From Bacillota bacterium (GTDB lineage: Bacteria; Bacillota; Negativicutes; Sporomusales; Sporomusaceae), in the NCBI GenBank assembly GCA_023443285.1, contig JAEZVB010000048.1, forward strand, positions 1 through 49,988: a DNA stretch of 49,988 bases, read 5' to 3'. Positions 31,471-40,570 of this stretch are shown one piece after another. A program made the translations under genes and the position numbers. The notes below the pieces were generated by a model. The model searched no databases. It was not told where the DNA came from and saw only the letters and a program-made list of their open reading frames with translations. Numbering within the stretch: position 1 is the stretch's first letter; every line of letters starts with the position of its first letter.

Positions 31471-32508
31471 ATGAAAAAACTCGCGTTTTTGTTATCGGTA
31501 CTATTGCTGGTTTCATTAGCTCTTGTGGGTTGTTCTGGGGACAAATCTAAAGCAACGGCCGACAAGCCTGCTGCAAAAACAGATAAGCTAGTTATTTATT
31601 GCCCGCATCCACTCGCATTTATTAATCCCTTGGTCAGTGAATTTGAAAAACAAAGTGGCGTAAAAGTAGAAGTTGTGGCGGCCGGTAGTGGGGAACTCCT
31701 AAAACGGGTGGAATCAGAAAAATCCAATCCGCTTGGCGACATTTTCTGGGGTGGCTCGCTTAACACGATGAAGCCCAAAGCTAATTTGTTTGAAAACTAT
31801 ACTTCGGTGAACGAAGATAAAATTCAGCCGGCATTTAAAAATGCCGAGGGTTCTTTGACACGGTTTACCGATATCCCCAGTGTACTTATGGTCAATACCA
31901 ATTTGATCGGCGATATCAAGGTGGAAGGATATGAAGATTTACTTAATCCTAAATTAAAGGGCAAGATCGCCTTTGCTGATCCGGCTAAATCTTCTTCGTC
32001 TTATGAGCATGTTATTAATATACTGTATGCCATGGGCAAAGGTGAACCAGAAAAAGGCTGGGACTATGTAAAAGCGTTATGTGCCAATCTTGACGGCAAG
32101 CTGCTTAGCGGTTCCTCTGCCGTATATAAAGGTGTTGCTGACGGTGAATATGCAGTAGGCTTGACCTTTGAAGAGGGCGGTGCAAAATATGTTGCCGACG
32201 GCGCGCCGGTAAAACTGGTATATATGAAGGAAGGCGTTATCTCCAAACCAGATGGCGTTTACATCATAAAAAATGCTAAGAACATGGAAAATGCCAAAAA
32301 GTTCATTGACTTTATCACAAGCAAAGATGCACAAACCATTATTGTAAAACAATTACACAGGCGGTCGATCCGTACAGACGTTGAGCCGCCTAAGGGTTTG
32401 ATTGGAAAAGACAAAATCAAAATTATCAATGACGATGATGCGGTTGTTGTAGCAAACAAGGTTAAATGGCTAGATAAGTTTAAAGATGTGTATACCAGCG
32501 TTAACTAA
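31471..32508 (+). CDS. ABC transporter substrate-binding lipoprotein, AfuA/FbpA-like
   Basis: This 345-residue lipoprotein (lipobox LALVGCSG, Cys21) has the periplasmic-binding fold of the iron/phosphonate/sugar-phosphate group: LVIYCPHPLAFINPLVSEFE, VVAAGSGELLKRVESEK, GDIFWGGSLNTM, KIAFADPAKSSSSYEH. Iron-binding FbpA proteins use a neighbouring tyrosine pair in the second lobe; here that stretch reads SSAVYKGVADGEYAVG and lacks it. Iron is therefore unlikely, and a phosphorylated organic ligand is a better guess. First gene of a six-gene operon; GGAGGG precedes the ATG. Confidence 0.82.
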   Translation: MKKLAFLLSVLLLVSLALVGCSGDKSKATADKPAAKTDKLVIYCPHPLAFINPLVSEFEKQSGVKVEVVAAGSGELLKRVESEKSNPLGDIFWGGSLNTMKPKANLFENYTSVNEDKIQPAFKNAEGSLTRFTDIPSVLMVNTNLIGDIKVEGYEDLLNPKLKGKIAFADPAKSSSSYEHVINILYAMGKGEPEKGWDYVKALCANLDGKLLSGSSAVYKGVADGEYAVGLTFEEGGAKYVADGAPVKLVYMKEGVISKPDGVYIIKNAKNMENAKKFIDFITSKDAQTIIVKQLHRRSIRTDVEPPKGLIGKDKIKIINDDDAVVVANKVKWLDKFKDVYTSVN

Positions 32509-32525
32509 GCACTAAGCACTGCATA

Positions 32526-32558
32526 TACAGCCCACGCAAGTTTCTTGTGTGGGCTGTA
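32526..32558 (+). repeat. Intercistronic hairpin after the substrate-binding gene
   Basis: ACAGCCCACGCAAG and CTTGTGTGGGCTGT form a 14-bp stem (one G-T) with a 3-base loop and no U-run. Such stems protect the upstream message or partially attenuate, giving more binding protein than transporter. Confidence 0.6.
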
Positions 32559-32598
32559 GTTATCCAATATTCAGATGTTGTAAACGGAGGTTTTAGGA

Positions 32599-33717
32599 AT
32601 GAGTGTTGCCATTCATATCGATCATGTTATTAAACGATATGATCAAGTAACCATTATCCCTGACTTATCAGCTCATATTAAAAACGGTGAATTTTTTACT
32701 CTGCTAGGTCCGTCAGGCTGCGGTAAGACTACTCTGCTGCGTATGATTGCTGGGTTTAATAGTATTGAGGGCGGCGAAATTAAGTTTGATGAGCTGATGA
32801 TCAACGATATTCCTGCACATAAGCGTAACATTGGCATGGTTTTCCAAAGTTATGCGATATTTCCGCATTTAACTGTTCGGGAGAATATAGAGTATGGTTT
32901 AAAACTGCGCAAATTGGATAAGGCAAGTATCCAGAAAAAAGTCGATGCTATTTTAAAAGTAGTAAAAATTGAAGAATACCAGAATCGTTTGCCGGAGCGG
33001 CTTTCCGGCGGTCAACAGCAGCGGGTTGCTTTGGCCAGGGCAATTGTCATTCATCCTAATGTACTCTTAATGGATGAACCGCTTTCTAATCTGGATGCCA
33101 AGCTGCGGGTAGAAATGCGCAGTGCCATCAGGGAAGTGCAAAATCAGGTGGGCATTACCACTGTGTATGTAACCCATGACCAGGAAGAGGCGTTAGCTAT
33201 TTCCGATCGAATCGCGGTTATGCACGATGGCGTAATCCAGCAAATTGGCAAGCCGCAAGCCATTTATACCCGACCGTATAATGTATTTGTTTCTACGTTT
33301 ATCGGTCATTCCAATTTATTTGTCGGTAAAATCAAGGCTGAGGCAACGAAAACGTGTGTGACATTTCATAACGGCTATCAAATTGAGCTCGATAATCTTG
33401 GAGCGGTAACAGACGGGCAGGAGGTTGTTATTTCCGTTAGGCCGGAAGAATTTTCGGTGCAGCAGGACGGATTACCTTGCACCATTAGTTCGCGCGTGTT
33501 TTTGGGAAAATACGTTACTTATACCTTGGAGTTTGCGACTGATATGTTGGTTGATGGCCAAGCATCTATTGAATTTTCGCAGGATTTAGGGCATGCGGAA
33601 AGGATATTTGAAGTTAATGACATTATTACTCTGCGACCTAATAAAGCCAAGATTAACATTTTTACCGCAGATGACCAGGCTGTGAACTTGATTAAGGATG
33701 TGAAGCAGTATGAATAA
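32599..33717 (+). CDS. ABC transporter ATP-binding protein, AfuC/FbpC/PotA type
   Basis: This 372-residue ATPase has Walker A GPSGCGKTTLLRM, the Q-loop VFQSYAIFPHLTVREN, signature LSGGQQQRVALARA, Walker B VLLMDEPLSNLDAKL and the switch histidine in YVTHDQEEAL. The C-terminal 130 residues form the TOBE/OB regulatory domain of MalK/PotA-type proteins. GGAGG precedes the ATG. Its last eight bases overlap the permease gene, so they are translationally coupled. Confidence 0.92.
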   Translation: MSVAIHIDHVIKRYDQVTIIPDLSAHIKNGEFFTLLGPSGCGKTTLLRMIAGFNSIEGGEIKFDELMINDIPAHKRNIGMVFQSYAIFPHLTVRENIEYGLKLRKLDKASIQKKVDAILKVVKIEEYQNRLPERLSGGQQQRVALARAIVIHPNVLLMDEPLSNLDAKLRVEMRSAIREVQNQVGITTVYVTHDQEEALAISDRIAVMHDGVIQQIGKPQAIYTRPYNVFVSTFIGHSNLFVGKIKAEATKTCVTFHNGYQIELDNLGAVTDGQEVVISVRPEEFSVQQDGLPCTISSRVFLGKYVTYTLEFATDMLVDGQASIEFSQDLGHAERIFEVNDIITLRPNKAKINIFTADDQAVNLIKDVKQYE

Positions 33718-35365
33718 AAAACTGCTTACCTGGAATTTCTGGACATTTGTTACTGGCGTAGCTGTCGTTATCTTTGGCTTATTTTTGATTTATCCGTTGT
33801 TTGCATTATTTATCAGCAGTTTTCAGGACCCGGCGACCGGTGCGCTGACTATGGAAAACTTCACTAAATTTTTCCGCAAGAAGTATTACTACCAGTCACT
33901 AATCAACAGCATGTGGGTTACTACCTGTGTTACCATCCTGTCGATTATCATAGGTACAGCGCTCGCTTATTTCATGACAGCCTTCAAGGTCAAACTTAAA
34001 AGTGCCGTTGAGGTCTTGGTGATTATTTCGATGTTGTCACCCCCCTTTATCGGCGCTTATTCTTGGGTGCTATTAGGCGGGCGCAGCGGGATAGTGACGC
34101 AGTTCTTATCTGACTTGTTCCATGTACAGTGGCCGTCAATTTATGGTTTTAGCGGCATTCTTTTAGTGCTTACGCTAAAACTGTATCCGTTTATCTATCT
34201 GTATGTGTCAGGCGCGCTGAAAAAGATTGACGCCTCACTGATCGAAGCGGCCGAAAGCCTGGGCTGCAGTGGCGTAAAAAAAGTAGCGACTGTAATTATG
34301 CCGCTGCTCTTACCGACAATTTTAGCCGGAGCTTTGATGGTATTCATGAATGCCTTAGCTGATTTTGGTACGCCGATGCTTATTGGTGAGGGTTTTAATG
34401 TTATGCCTGTCATGATTTATTCGGAGTTCATTAGTGAAGTGGGCGGACAGGCCAATTTTGCTGCGGCTATGGCCACAATGATGGTATTGCTCACCTCAAT
34501 AATATTCTTGTTGCAAAAATATGTTGTGAATAGAAAATCCTTCACAATGAGTTCCCTTAGGCCGATGCAGGCCAAACAATTGTCTGGCTTAAACAATATT
34601 GTTATGCATGTAGGCATCTATGTACTGGTACTTGTATCCATGATTCCCCAGTTTACGGTAATGTATACTTCCTTCATGAAAACCAACGGACAAGTCTTTG
34701 TACCAGGGTTTTCTATGCAAAGCTATATCACGGTTTTTGATAATTTGGCGCTGGCCATTACCAATACGTATGTATATTCCTTTGTTGCGATTTTTGTCAT
34801 TGTTGTTCTTGGTATGCTGATTGCATACATTACAACCCGCAAAAAGAACTGGCTTACCGATGTAATTGACACTCTGACCATGTTTCCGTATATTATTCCT
34901 GGGTCAGTACTTGGTATTACCTTATTGTTGGCGTTTAATGATGAGCCGCTGATTTTATCGGGTACAGCCATGATTATCATTGTTTCACTGGTAATCAGGC
35001 GGCTGCCTTATACACTGCGTTCAAGCTCAGCCATTTTGTATCAAATTAGTCCCAGTGTGGAAGAGGCTTCAATTAGTCTGGGAGCATCACCTCTTAAGAC
35101 TTTCTTTAAAATTACGGCAGTCATGATGATGCCTGGGGTATTATCAGGAGCCATCTTAAGCTGGATTACCTGCATTAATGAATTAAGTTCCTCGGTAATC
35201 CTGTATACTGGCGGCACACGGACTATGTCGGTAGCCATTTATACCGAAGTTATCCGAGCCAGCTATGGTACGGCGGCAGCACTGTCTACTATCCTGACTG
35301 TGACAACTATTGTTGCTTTGCTTTTATTCTTTAAGATATCCGGCAGTAAGGATATTAGTTTATAA
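33710..35365 (+). CDS. ABC transporter permease with two fused membrane domains (AfuB/FbpB-like)
   Basis: This 551-residue protein has twelve or so membrane helices, a duplication of the binding-protein-dependent permease domain. Both halves carry the EAA loop that docks to the ATPase: IEAAESLGCSGVKKVATVIM and VEEASISLGASPLKTFFKIT. Such fused permeases are typical of FbpB, AfuB and phosphonate PhnU/V-like systems. Overlaps the ATPase gene; the sensor kinase gene follows after 32 bases. Confidence 0.9.
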   Translation: MNKKLLTWNFWTFVTGVAVVIFGLFLIYPLFALFISSFQDPATGALTMENFTKFFRKKYYYQSLINSMWVTTCVTILSIIIGTALAYFMTAFKVKLKSAVEVLVIISMLSPPFIGAYSWVLLGGRSGIVTQFLSDLFHVQWPSIYGFSGILLVLTLKLYPFIYLYVSGALKKIDASLIEAAESLGCSGVKKVATVIMPLLLPTILAGALMVFMNALADFGTPMLIGEGFNVMPVMIYSEFISEVGGQANFAAAMATMMVLLTSIIFLLQKYVVNRKSFTMSSLRPMQAKQLSGLNNIVMHVGIYVLVLVSMIPQFTVMYTSFMKTNGQVFVPGFSMQSYITVFDNLALAITNTYVYSFVAIFVIVVLGMLIAYITTRKKNWLTDVIDTLTMFPYIIPGSVLGITLLLAFNDEPLILSGTAMIIIVSLVIRRLPYTLRSSSAILYQISPSVEEASISLGASPLKTFFKITAVMMMPGVLSGAILSWITCINELSSSVILYTGGTRTMSVAIYTEVIRASYGTAAALSTILTVTTIVALLLFFKISGSKDISL

Positions 35366-35397
35366 TAGAATATATCTAAAAACATCGGGGTGAGGGC

Positions 35398-37095
35398 ATG
35401 AGTAAAAAAGTGAACCATTTAAAAGATGAATTACGGCGCACTTTTACGATGTATGCACTTATCCCGACTTTTCTTATTGCTATCTTCCTTTTTGTACTGG
35501 CGTTTGTCTACTGGCATATTAATGTGCTTGAACAAAATCGCAGCAGGCTCGCGGCTGCCTGCCAATATATGAATACAATTATCTCCAGCTATATGGAAAG
35601 AGCCAATGATATTGCCGCCTTATGCGATATTAGCCAACTGCGGGAAGACAAAACTGCCAGGATGGAGATGTATGGTAAGCTATATCAATATACCCATTCT
35701 GTCGGTGGCAAAACAGAGTTTTACCTGTATGATGAGCAGATGAACCGGTTAATTTCGAATCAAACGCAAGACCCGGAATTTGTCCAAGTGGCACGTAGTG
35801 CCGATTGGGGTATTATCGGACAAATCAAGAGAAAGCCAGCAGTACCCACCTGCGCCTTTGTCAGCCCGATACAAGAATATGGTTCGCAAATGGATATGGT
35901 TATTGGCAAGGCCATCCTGGAGAAGGGGAAAATTGCCGGCTATGTTCTGTTTGTTGTGCCTGAGGCTCAATTTTCGAGTATGATGACAAATTCCTATGTG
36001 GATTTTGTGGTGAAAGACCGATATGATTATACGCCGATTTGTACAGATGAGTTTTTTCGGGATGACCTGAATAAAATGAAACCCGAGTTTATTGGTGCCA
36101 CTGGATACCTCCCGGTTGGCGATAAAAAGTATTATATTAGCAAAAACGAAATTCTCAATGGTGAATTAACGGTGTATGCCTTAACGTCAATTGGAGGTAT
36201 TGTCAGTCAATTAACCAATACCTTGCTTAGTCTTATTGGCGTATTAGTGATTTTGTCATTGTCGATTATAGTCAGTGTTAAAAAGCAGGTTGAGGAAAAG
36301 ACAAAAATGATTGATCAATTGGTAGAAGCCTTTTCCGCTGCCCAAAACGGCAATCTGGATATGCGTCTAGCTATCAATAGCAATAACGAGTTTCAAATTA
36401 TCAGTGAAGCTTATAATAGCATGCTATTCAGTCTGAAAGAACTCATGCAGATTAATCATGAAAAAGCGCGGGCTACCGTGATTTCCGAGATTAAACAACT
36501 GGAGTCGCAATTCAATCCGCATTTTTTATTTAATACTTTGGAAAATATCAAATTTATGATTAAACTTGACCCGGCTGCTGCCAATAAAATGATTGTTGCT
36601 TTGTCAAATTTGTTGCGCTATAGCATTGATAACAGCAGTAGTGAAGTTACGATTCAGGAAGATATGGAGTATACGAAAAACTATCTTGATATTCAGAAAT
36701 ATCGCTTTGGTCGGCGGCTAAATTATGACCTTCATATACCTCCGGCAGTTAATCTTTGTATTGTGCCGAAACTCATTATTCAACCCATTATTGAAAATGC
36801 GATAAAATACGGGTTTCGAGATTGTGCGCAAATGGTAGTGGAAATTGAGATGTCGATAGTTTGCAGTGAGCTTGTCATTAGTATTACTAATAGCGGCTCG
36901 GAAATTGACGAGCAAACGCTTAAGGAAATCCGTGCGATGCTGGCGCTCACCTCCAATTGTTCACAACACTCTGGTCTATATAATGTTAACCGGCGGATTC
37001 AATTAATGTATGGTGAGGGCTTTGGTGTAAAAATTGCGAGTAACCGTCAAGACGGCACTACTGTAACCATTGTTCTGCCGATACATAAGAAATAG
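35398..37095 (+). CDS. Sensor histidine kinase, YesM/LytS-type (His_kinase family)
   Basis: This 565-residue membrane kinase has a first helix at about residues 15-42, then an extracytoplasmic sensor region of about 225 residues. A second helix lies near residue 280, followed by a HAMP linker and the internal kinase domain with QLESQFNPHFLFNTLENI, phosphoacceptor His375. The GHKL ATPase shows IIQPIIENAIKYGF (N box). YesM-type kinases sense sugars or other nutrients and pair with AraC-type response regulators, exactly as here. It most likely senses the operon's own substrate, directly or through the binding protein. Confidence 0.92.
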   Translation: MSKKVNHLKDELRRTFTMYALIPTFLIAIFLFVLAFVYWHINVLEQNRSRLAAACQYMNTIISSYMERANDIAALCDISQLREDKTARMEMYGKLYQYTHSVGGKTEFYLYDEQMNRLISNQTQDPEFVQVARSADWGIIGQIKRKPAVPTCAFVSPIQEYGSQMDMVIGKAILEKGKIAGYVLFVVPEAQFSSMMTNSYVDFVVKDRYDYTPICTDEFFRDDLNKMKPEFIGATGYLPVGDKKYYISKNEILNGELTVYALTSIGGIVSQLTNTLLSLIGVLVILSLSIIVSVKKQVEEKTKMIDQLVEAFSAAQNGNLDMRLAINSNNEFQIISEAYNSMLFSLKELMQINHEKARATVISEIKQLESQFNPHFLFNTLENIKFMIKLDPAAANKMIVALSNLLRYSIDNSSSEVTIQEDMEYTKNYLDIQKYRFGRRLNYDLHIPPAVNLCIVPKLIIQPIIENAIKYGFRDCAQMVVEIEMSIVCSELVISITNSGSEIDEQTLKEIRAMLALTSNCSQHSGLYNVNRRIQLMYGEGFGVKIASNRQDGTTVTIVLPIHKK

Positions 37096-37139
37096 TGAGC
37101 TGTAATGCTGTGTAGTTTGCAATAAGGGAGTAAGAGGAT

Positions 37140-37970
37140 ATGCTCAAGGTTTTGATTGTGGAAGACGAAGAAATTATCCGTAGAGGATTAATGTATACCA
37201 TTGATTGGATGAGTATGAATTGTATGGTGGTGGGTGCAGCTGAGAATGGCCGGGAAGGACTTGCTATGCTGCAGCACCAGGAAATTGATTTGGTCATTGT
37301 CGATATCATTATGCCTGAGATGACCGGGATTGAGATGCTGGAGGCGGCTCAACGCCTGGGGCTTAAACCTTTTAAAAGCATTATTTTAACAAGCTACGCT
37401 AATTTTGAGTATGCTCGTAAGGCTGTACACTTGCAGGTAACTGATTATTTGCTCAAACCTGTTGATGAAGAGGAACTAAAAAAAACGATTGCCAAAATAC
37501 AGGAAAGTATCGAGAAAAATAAGGTTTATTCTACTATTGTTGCACTTACCCAAAAGAAAGATATTGAGCAGCTTGTAGATTGGGATGTTTATTTAAATCA
37601 AGATACTCTGAAAAATACTTATGTAGCACAGACGCTCTATAAAATCCGCGATCACTACCATGAAAAAATAAGCATAGAGTCTATCGCGGAAGAATTACAG
37701 GTAAGTGCCAGTTATTTGAGCCGCAAATTCAAGGAAGCAACGTTGCAAACTTTTTTGGAATTATTGATGCGTTATCGTATTCAAAAAGCCATTTGCTTAT
37801 TGAAAAAAGGTACTTACCGGGTATATGAAGTGTCTGATTTGACCGGGTTTAGCGATTATAAACATTTTTGCGTAGTATTTAAAAAATATACCAAAACGTC
37901 TCCCACGGAATTTCTTAAACATAGTGGCTGCATTATTCATAACAAACAAGTAAAGGAGCTGGACAGGTGA
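37140..37970 (+). CDS. Response regulator with AraC-type output (YesN-like)
   Basis: This 276-residue protein has a receiver domain (LIVEDEEIIRRGL; phosphoacceptor Asp55 in LVIVDIIMPEMTG; Lys in YLLKPVDEEE), then a C-terminal AraC DNA-binding domain (ISIESIAEELQVSASYLSRK, and DLTGFSDYKHFCVVFKKYTK). It is shorter than typical YesN proteins because the linker is reduced. It partners the preceding kinase and probably activates the operon or its binding-protein promoter. GGGAG lies upstream of the ATG; the end overlaps the HAD gene by four bases. Confidence 0.92.
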   Translation: MLKVLIVEDEEIIRRGLMYTIDWMSMNCMVVGAAENGREGLAMLQHQEIDLVIVDIIMPEMTGIEMLEAAQRLGLKPFKSIILTSYANFEYARKAVHLQVTDYLLKPVDEEELKKTIAKIQESIEKNKVYSTIVALTQKKDIEQLVDWDVYLNQDTLKNTYVAQTLYKIRDHYHEKISIESIAEELQVSASYLSRKFKEATLQTFLELLMRYRIQKAICLLKKGTYRVYEVSDLTGFSDYKHFCVVFKKYTKTSPTEFLKHSGCIIHNKQVKELDR

Positions 37971-38788
37971 AACCATATCAGGATTATATCCTTGTTACTG
38001 ATGTTGATGGAACGCTTGCAAGCAGTGAACATAGAGTTTCGGCTAAAAATAAAGAAGCTATTGCCCATTTTGTTGAACAAGGCGGACATTTTGCGGTAGC
38101 AACAGGTCGTACACAGAAAAATGTGGTGCCATATATGGAGGGGCTGGCGATTAATGCCCCCTGTATTCTTTATAATGGCGGTGCGCTTTTTTCCTGGCAG
38201 GAGCAGCGTTTTTTAAAAACAAAACATATGGAAAGCAGTGATTTAGCAGGCTATCTCAAACATTGCATGGATAAATTTCCAAAAATGTGCGTTGAAGTGT
38301 TTACCCAGGATCAGCTGTATGTAATTACCGATCCGGCCAATATTGATGAACATATGAAACGGGAAAAACAAGAGTATGTTCATGCAGGGCTTGAAGATAT
38401 TCTGGGCAAAGTCTGGATTAAGGTTATCCTTTGTGACAGTCACGAGAACTTGCTTGCCTGCCGAGAATTGTTAGCAGTATGTAAGCTGGAAAGTAAGACC
38501 AACAACTTTTTTTCGGCGATTACTTATTTAGAAATCGTGGAAAAACAGGTTTCTAAAGGAAATATGCTGAGTGAGTTGTTAAAAATCCCCGAATATCACG
38601 GCAAGAAGGTGATTGCTGCCGGTGACTTCCAGAATGATATTGAGATGCTGAGACTGGCTGATTGCGGCGTTGCGCCGTCTAATGCCCTGGAAGAGGTAAA
38701 AGAGGCGGCCGACGTTGTTGCGGTAAGTAATGATGAGGATTTACTATATAATATCATTTATCATATTTTGCCGAGACTTATAAAATGA
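37967..38788 (+). CDS. HAD superfamily phosphatase, Cof subfamily (IIB)
   Basis: This 273-residue hydrolase has motif I LVTDVDGTLASS (Asp12 nucleophile, Asp14 acid), motif II in FAVATGRTQ, motif III lysine in the VSKGN segment and motif IV AAGDFQNDIEML. Cof-type enzymes dephosphorylate sugar phosphates and similar metabolites. GTG start overlapping the response regulator stop (GTGA). Its place as last gene of an uptake operon suggests it hydrolyses the imported phosphoester or a product of it. Confidence 0.88.
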   Translation: MKPYQDYILVTDVDGTLASSEHRVSAKNKEAIAHFVEQGGHFAVATGRTQKNVVPYMEGLAINAPCILYNGGALFSWQEQRFLKTKHMESSDLAGYLKHCMDKFPKMCVEVFTQDQLYVITDPANIDEHMKREKQEYVHAGLEDILGKVWIKVILCDSHENLLACRELLAVCKLESKTNNFFSAITYLEIVEKQVSKGNMLSELLKIPEYHGKKVIAAGDFQNDIEMLRLADCGVAPSNALEEVKEAADVVAVSNDEDLLYNIIYHILPRLIK

Positions 38789-38865
38789 TAAAATAGGTAG
38801 AAAAAAGAGGAAATAGATACTAGAAAACTAGGACTTTTATCCCTGGTACTATTTTACATAGTGTG

Positions 38866-38896
38866 TTATGCTTACATTAAGAAAGTGTAAGCATAA
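38866..38896 (+). promoter_or_regulatory. Perfect inverted repeat before the 35-residue membrane protein gene
   Basis: TTATGCTTACA and TGTAAGCATAA are perfect 11-bp arms with a 9-base spacer, ending next to the ribosome-binding site AAGGGGGG. It could be an operator or a 5' stem in the mRNA. Confidence 0.55.
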
Positions 38897-38911
38897 GGGG
38901 GGCTGCAGCAA

Positions 38912-39019
38912 ATGATAGATTATATTTTTACGTTGTGTGCATTTGGCATTTTTGCTCTATGTGTTTGCGGTATCTTAACGGCCCTATATAACAATGTGTT
39001 TAGAACTGACAAATGGTGA
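38912..39019 (+). CDS. 35-residue single-pass membrane protein
   Basis: This short ORF encodes MIDYIFTLCAFGIFALCVCG followed by a short basic end (RTDKW). The N-terminal 27 residues form one membrane helix with three cysteines. AAGGGGGG lies nine bases before the ATG, and a strong hairpin ends the unit. No family recognised; size and shape recall accessory subunits of membrane complexes. It is the only gene of its transcription unit. Confidence 0.55.
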   Translation: MIDYIFTLCAFGIFALCVCGILTALYNNVFRTDKW

Positions 39020-39048
39020 TTGATTAAGGAATAATTACGCAAAATATC

Positions 39049-39102
39049 AAGGGGCGGTTATGCGCTGCATGAGTTAGATCATGTAGTGCGTAACCGCCCC
39101 TT
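39049..39102. terminator. Long terminator hairpin between convergent genes
   Basis: AAGGGGCGGTTATGCGCTGC pairs with its complement ending TAACCGCCCCTT through about 24 bp including a few mismatches; loop GTTAGA. It lies between the 35-residue gene and the SH3-domain gene. Confidence 0.75.
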
Positions 39103-39121
39103 CGTGATTTTTGGCGTGCTG

Positions 39122-39406
39122 CTAGTACCGGTAATCTTTTGGGCTTAACTGGTTACTTTTAATCCAGCCATGGTTGCCCTTGTGTTCAACTTTCCAGAAC
39201 TGTCCATCCTCAGATTTCTCAAACACTTTAACGACATCACCATTTTTTAGAACCTCCACAACAGTAGCGGTAGTTGATGGTTCGGCCAATAGTTTGACTT
39301 TGTCGACATTGGTTACTGCGGAGAAGACAGCCTGGACAGGTAAAACAATACAAATAAGCAGGATAAGCAGCAGGACTAGTCTGGGCAATAAGGGGATGTT
39401 TTTCAA
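39122..39406 (-). CDS. Exported bacterial SH3 domain protein
   Basis: This 94-residue protein has a signal peptide or anchor (LVLLLILLICIVLPVQAVFS) followed by a single SH3b domain: KVKLLAEPSTTATVVEVLKN, then GDVVKVFEKSEDGQFWKVEH and GNHGWIKSNQL. SH3b domains bind peptidoglycan or proteins in the envelope. TTG start with TGGAGG eight bases upstream. Its promoter region faces the divergent His-rich protein gene. Confidence 0.75.
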   Translation of the reverse strand: MKNIPLLPRLVLLLILLICIVLPVQAVFSAVTNVDKVKLLAEPSTTATVVEVLKNGDVVKVFEKSEDGQFWKVEHKGNHGWIKSNQLSPKDYRY

Positions 39407-39570
39407 AGTAATACCTCCAGTCGATAGATATCAAGCGGACACATACACATATCCTAATGATGAGTGTGAATTACTATAGTATTCACCAAGTTAAACCAGA
39501 AGTCCTATGTAACTGTCACAGTTTTGTCATAGTTTATGGATAAAATTACAATTGAAGGGGGGAGTTGGTA

Positions 39571-40047
39571 ATGAGAAAGCTGGTACTGGTAATTCTCGCG
39601 TTATTTGTGCTAACCATGTCATCTGTGGTTAGTGCCCGGGAACGGCATCATGATTGGTCTAAGGCATCGTTTGATAATGGCAGGTGGCATAGGGTGAGTC
39701 ATGTTCCAGGTCATGATATGCCGTTTAGATGGCATGAACCCCGGGGGCGCATGATGCATGGCTACCACCGCATGGAGCGAATTCATGATAACAGAATGAG
39801 TGAGCGTTTTCCCGGGCTACGCGCGTACAAATGGCATGCTCCTGATCGTGGATTCTACTATCAAGGAAGACATGTAAGAGATGGAGTTATGTTCTACAAC
39901 GACTCAGATGAATTAGTGAGTGTCGGTTTTATGCGTAATGGCAATTTCGTTGTTCTACGTGATGATGACAGAGGCTACGAAAGTCGGGATGAATTTCTTT
40001 CCTCTTGGTTAAAGGTTTTACTCATCCATGAAATAGCAAATGGCTAG
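39571..40047 (+). CDS. Secreted His/Arg/Met-rich hypothetical protein
   Basis: This 158-residue protein has a signal peptide (LVLVILALFVLTMSSVVSA). The next 80 residues are unusually rich in His, Arg, Met and Trp (WHRVSHVPGHDMPFRWHEPR, GRMMHGYHRMERIHDNRM), which suggests metal or polyanion binding. The C-terminal part (GVMFYNDSDELVSVGFMRNG) looks like a small beta domain. ATG after GGGGGGAG. Family not recognised. A terminator follows. Confidence 0.6.
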   Translation: MRKLVLVILALFVLTMSSVVSARERHHDWSKASFDNGRWHRVSHVPGHDMPFRWHEPRGRMMHGYHRMERIHDNRMSERFPGLRAYKWHAPDRGFYYQGRHVRDGVMFYNDSDELVSVGFMRNGNFVVLRDDDRGYESRDEFLSSWLKVLLIHEIANG

Positions 40048-40049
40048 AT

Positions 40050-40089
40050 AAACTGCCCTACAGTAAAGAAAACTGTGGGGCAGTTTTTT
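40050..40089 (+). terminator. Terminator of the His-rich protein gene
   Basis: AAACTGCCCTACAG and CTGTGGGGCAGTTT form the stem; six T follow. Confidence 0.85.
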
Positions 40090-40229
40090 GAATGATCAGA
40101 AAGGACTATTTGTGCTAAGTTTTTACTTTATCTGAAAACTATGTAGGGTTTTTGGCAGCCGGTTGCGAATAATAAGATATATCGTACTATGATTGAGAAG
40201 CTTACAGAGTTAAAAGAGGTGAGGACCCA

Positions 40230-40523
40230 ATGACGGATATGATAGAAGATTATAGATACTTATTCGCGCTGCATTTACAGGAGATTAGCAAGCGTTATGG
40301 GTTGCTTTATTATGATGTGCTTAGAGGTAAGATGCCAGATAAGGTACAAGAAATATATGCCGAGGGATTGGCGCGTGTGTTTGAATATATGAAGTTGTGC
40401 CATGGGTTAGAGATGGAAGATGTTATGGCGGTGCATGAGACGGTAATAGAAACAGCGCTAGCGGAATTTGTTATGATGGCCGTACATAACGCTACCGTTG
40501 ACAAGCCGCAGGCGTTGCACTAA
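40230..40523 (+). CDS. Small hypothetical protein
   Basis: This 97-residue helical, acidic protein has segments DYRYLFALHLQEISKRYGLL and EGLARVFEYMKLCHGLEMED. GAGGTGAGG precedes the ATG. It may be co-transcribed with the RibU-like gene 47 bases downstream. No family recognised. Confidence 0.6.
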   Translation: MTDMIEDYRYLFALHLQEISKRYGLLYYDVLRGKMPDKVQEIYAEGLARVFEYMKLCHGLEMEDVMAVHETVIETALAEFVMMAVHNATVDKPQALH

Positions 40524-40570
40524 GCTAATACATATAGTTCAGTTCGGTTCAGATTGGCAGGAGATAATAA

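Noticed and set aside
31471..35365. Plain iron(III) ABC transporter label
   Set aside because: The Tyr pair expected for iron is missing in the binding protein and operon partners point to phosphoesters; left as an Afu/Fbp-like system.
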